Source: Bacteroidales bacterium UBA5219 (GTDB lineage Bacteria > Bacteroidota > Bacteroidia > Bacteroidales > ML635J-15). From it: a stretch of DNA of 15,333 nt. Below are positions 13,563 through 15,333 of this stretch, one piece after another. The stretch is taken from the NCBI GenBank assembly GCA_002412425.1, contig DHVB01000015.1:34718-50050 (forward strand). The letters run 5' to 3'. A model generated the notes under the pieces. The model saw only the letters and a program-made list of their open reading frames with translations. It searched no databases and was not told the DNA's origin. A program made the position numbers and the translations under genes. Position 1 is the stretch's first letter; every line of letters begins with the position of its first letter.

Positions 13563-15333
13563 TTATCTTATTAATGTTACTATTCCTACAAATTCTTTTT
13601 TAATTTCAGTGTTATTTAATTCTAAAATATACATATAACTACCTGTTGGTAGAGGTTTTCCTTTAAGAGTTCCGTCCCAAGGCTGACTTCCATGTGTTCC
13701 TTCGTAAACTTGTTGTCCCCAACGGTTAAATACTTTTACCACATGTTTATCAAAAGCCCATAAGTTTTCAATTATCCACTCATCATTTATTCCGTCTCCA
13801 TTAGGTGTGAACGCATCTGGTATTTTGATACAATCTTTGTTTCCTTCATCTAAAAATATGTCATCTGTAATTAGAAAACAACCATTATTATCAGTAATTG
13901 TAATATTGTATATTCCATTACTTAATCCACTAAACAAAGCTTGTTTATAAATGTCGGCGATAGTGTCATTTCCAATAATATATGTATATGGAGCTGTTCC
14001 TCCTGTGGCAGCTATTGTAATTTTGCCATCATCTCCTCCTATGCAATAAGGATTAGTTACTGAAAATGAATAGTCATCTACACCTTTAATTACAATTATA
14101 TCAATTGAGCTTGAACTAAAGCAAACATCATTTATTGTATATACTATATGATGCATTCCTATTCCAGCTTGAGCAACATCAAAAACGCCACTTGGCGAAA
14201 CACCATTTCCTGTCCAAAATCCACCAGGAGTTGATGCTTCTAATTGTACAAATGTTGTGTCATAACAAATTGCTCCAATTGATGTAATAGTTGTATTAGG
14301 AGTGTTGAATACATTTATTGTAAAGCTTTCTACTTCACTACATCCATTTTGTGTAACTAAATATAAAATTTCGTTTGCTCCTATATTTGCAGAAGCTGGG
14401 TCAAAAGTTCCATTTGTTGGATTTGTAATTCCTGTTCCTGACCATGTTCCACCTGCAGGAGTTGCAGATAAGTTTACTGGCGTGTCAGTAAAACAGAAAT
14501 CTTGTTTACTAGTTATATTTATTACAGGTGTTGGTTTTACTGTTATTGTGATATTATCTGAATTTACACAATTGCCAGCACCTACTACTGTATATGTTAT
14601 TGTATGCGTTCCAGCACCTGCCACACTTGGGTTGAATAATCCGTTTGTTGCATCTGTAATTCCTGCTCCAGTCCAAATTCCACCTGGAGGAGTTGCAGAT
14701 AAATATGTCGCTTGATAATTTGAGCAAAAATCACCAGGACTAGTTATGTTGATTATAGGCGTTTGGTTAACTATTATTGTAATTTGGTCAGAATCAGAGC
14801 ATAATCCAGCACCAACAGTATAAGTTATTATATGTGTTCCTGTGCCAGCAACACTTGGATTAAAAGTTCCATTTGTTGGATTTGTAATTCCCGTTCCTGA
14901 CCAAATTCCACCTGCAGGACTAGCAGATAAATTTATTTCTGCATCATTAGAGCATAAACTTCCTGGGTTAGTAATGTTAATTATAGGTGTTGGGTTTACT
15001 GTTATTGTAACAGTTCCTGTATTGCTACATCCTGCTTGTGTAACTTGATATGTAATTGTATTTGCTCCAGTATTTGCAACACTTGGGTTAAAAGTTCCAT
15101 TTGTTTGATTTGTAATTCCATTTCCTGACCAAATTCCACCTGCAGGGCTAGCAGATAAATTTACTTCTGGATCATTTGAGCAGAAATCACCTGGGTGAGT
15201 GATATTGATTGTAGGTGTTGGGTTTACTGTTATTGTAACTGTTCCTGAATTTGTACAAGAACCAGCACCCACAACAGTATAAGTGATTGTATGTGTTCCA
15301 GCATTTGCTACACTTGGATTAAAAGTTCCATTT
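13563..15333 (-). CDS. T9SS type B secreted repeat adhesin, 3' part
   Basis: The 3' part of a large surface protein; the frame stays open to the right edge, so the true start lies outside and the GTG at 15270-15272 is internal. The visible 590 residues contain the end of one repeat, then five Ig-like tandem repeats of 74-77 residues (pattern PTPxINIT...C...LSAxPxGGxWSGxGITxxTNGTFxPSxA...Y.V...C), each with two Cys that could pair. A SprB-like module follows (about 14083-13850: YCIGGDDGKITIAATGGTAPYTY). The last 86 residues (13823-13566) are a gliding-motility-associated CHU_C domain: IPDAFTPNGDGINDEW, VFNRWGQQVYE, WDG, PTGSYMYIL. That domain is the type B sorting signal for type IX secretion to the cell surface. 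It is first in the visible surface operon. An adhesion or matrix role is inferred. Confidence 0.9.
   Translation of the reverse strand, partial: NGTFNPSVANAGTHTITYTVVGAGSCTNSGTVTITVNPTPTINITHPGDFCSNDPEVNLSASPAGGIWSGNGITNQTNGTFNPSVANTGANTITYQVTQAGCSNTGTVTITVNPTPIINITNPGSLCSNDAEINLSASPAGGIWSGTGITNPTNGTFNPSVAGTGTHIITYTVGAGLCSDSDQITIIVNQTPIINITSPGDFCSNYQATYLSATPPGGIWTGAGITDATNGLFNPSVAGAGTHTITYTVVGAGNCVNSDNITITVKPTPVINITSKQDFCFTDTPVNLSATPAGGTWSGTGITNPTNGTFDPASANIGANEILYLVTQNGCSEVESFTINVFNTPNTTITSIGAICYDTTFVQLEASTPGGFWTGNGVSPSGVFDVAQAGIGMHHIVYTINDVCFSSSSIDIIVIKGVDDYSFSVTNPYCIGGDDGKITIAATGGTAPYTYIIGNDTIADIYKQALFSGLSNGIYNITITDNNGCFLITDDIFLDEGNKDCIKIPDAFTPNGDGINDEWIIENLWAFDKHVVKVFNRWGQQVYEGTHGSQPWDGTLKGKPLPTGSYMYILELNNTEIKKEFVGIVTLIR
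14085..15333 (-). repeat. Tandem 222-231 nt coding repeats in the adhesin
   Basis: Units at 15221-14994, 14993-14766, 14765-14535, 14534-14307 and 14306-14085 (76, 76, 77, 76 and 74 codons), preceded by a partial unit to the window edge. The most C-terminal unit is the most divergent. Units 2 and 4 share a 30-nt exact match (14862-14891 and 14403-14432) that the intervening unit lacks. Confidence 0.88.

Noticed and set aside
14302..14715. Plus-strand ORFs in the adhesin region (also 14842-15048)
   Set aside because: Antisense shadows that repeat with the same period as the adhesin repeats; the minus frame has the Ig-like and CHU_C domains.
15270..15272. GTG as start codon of the adhesin
   Set aside because: The frame continues upstream with perfect repeat sequence (NGTFNPSVANAGTHTITYTVV) to the window edge, so the GTG is an internal Val codon.

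Overview
The window looks like chromosomal DNA from an AT-rich member of the Bacteroidota. Four signs support this: a type IX secretion type B (CHU_C) C-terminal domain, a DUF4271 membrane protein next to hemD, a dihydroorotase of the 'DDQVHFREPG' type, and TAnnTTTG promoter boxes in place of E. coli-type ones. No rRNA, tRNA, CRISPR array, transposase or integrase is visible.

Layout. Positions 1-121 hold the edge of a short repeat cluster with a perfect palindrome. Positions 122-4600 (minus strand) form a tight five-gene operon, in transcription order: a membrane-anchored coiled-coil protein, a DUF4271 membrane protein, hemD, rnpA and a CtpA-type S41 protease. The last two overlap. Positions 4601-5020 are a divergent intergenic region with promoters and a decayed interspersed repeat. 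Positions 5021-7309 (plus) encode a three-PAS hybrid sensor kinase whose phosphorylatable histidine is replaced by Asp. It runs tail-to-tail into a K+/H+ antiporter of CvrA/NhaP2 type (7306-8829, minus), and the two stop codons overlap. Positions 8979-10310 (plus) encode dihydroorotase (pyrC). Positions 10311-10538 hold a second copy of the interspersed repeat and a strong bidirectional terminator.

Positions 10539-15333 (minus) are a cell-surface locus. The end of a large T9SS-secreted adhesin with about 76-residue tandem repeats is followed by two paralogous secreted tail-fibre-like proteins, both with S74 intramolecular-chaperone regions. The three genes are 5-13 nt apart and end at the terminator, so they are probably one transcript. 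The adhesin continues beyond the right edge of the window.

The housekeeping genes (rnpA, hemD, pyrC, ctpA, antiporter) are ordinary. The most noteworthy items are the histidine-less hybrid kinase, the S74 protein with an extra domain after its chaperone, the S74 pair beside a T9SS adhesin, and the interspersed intergenic repeat.
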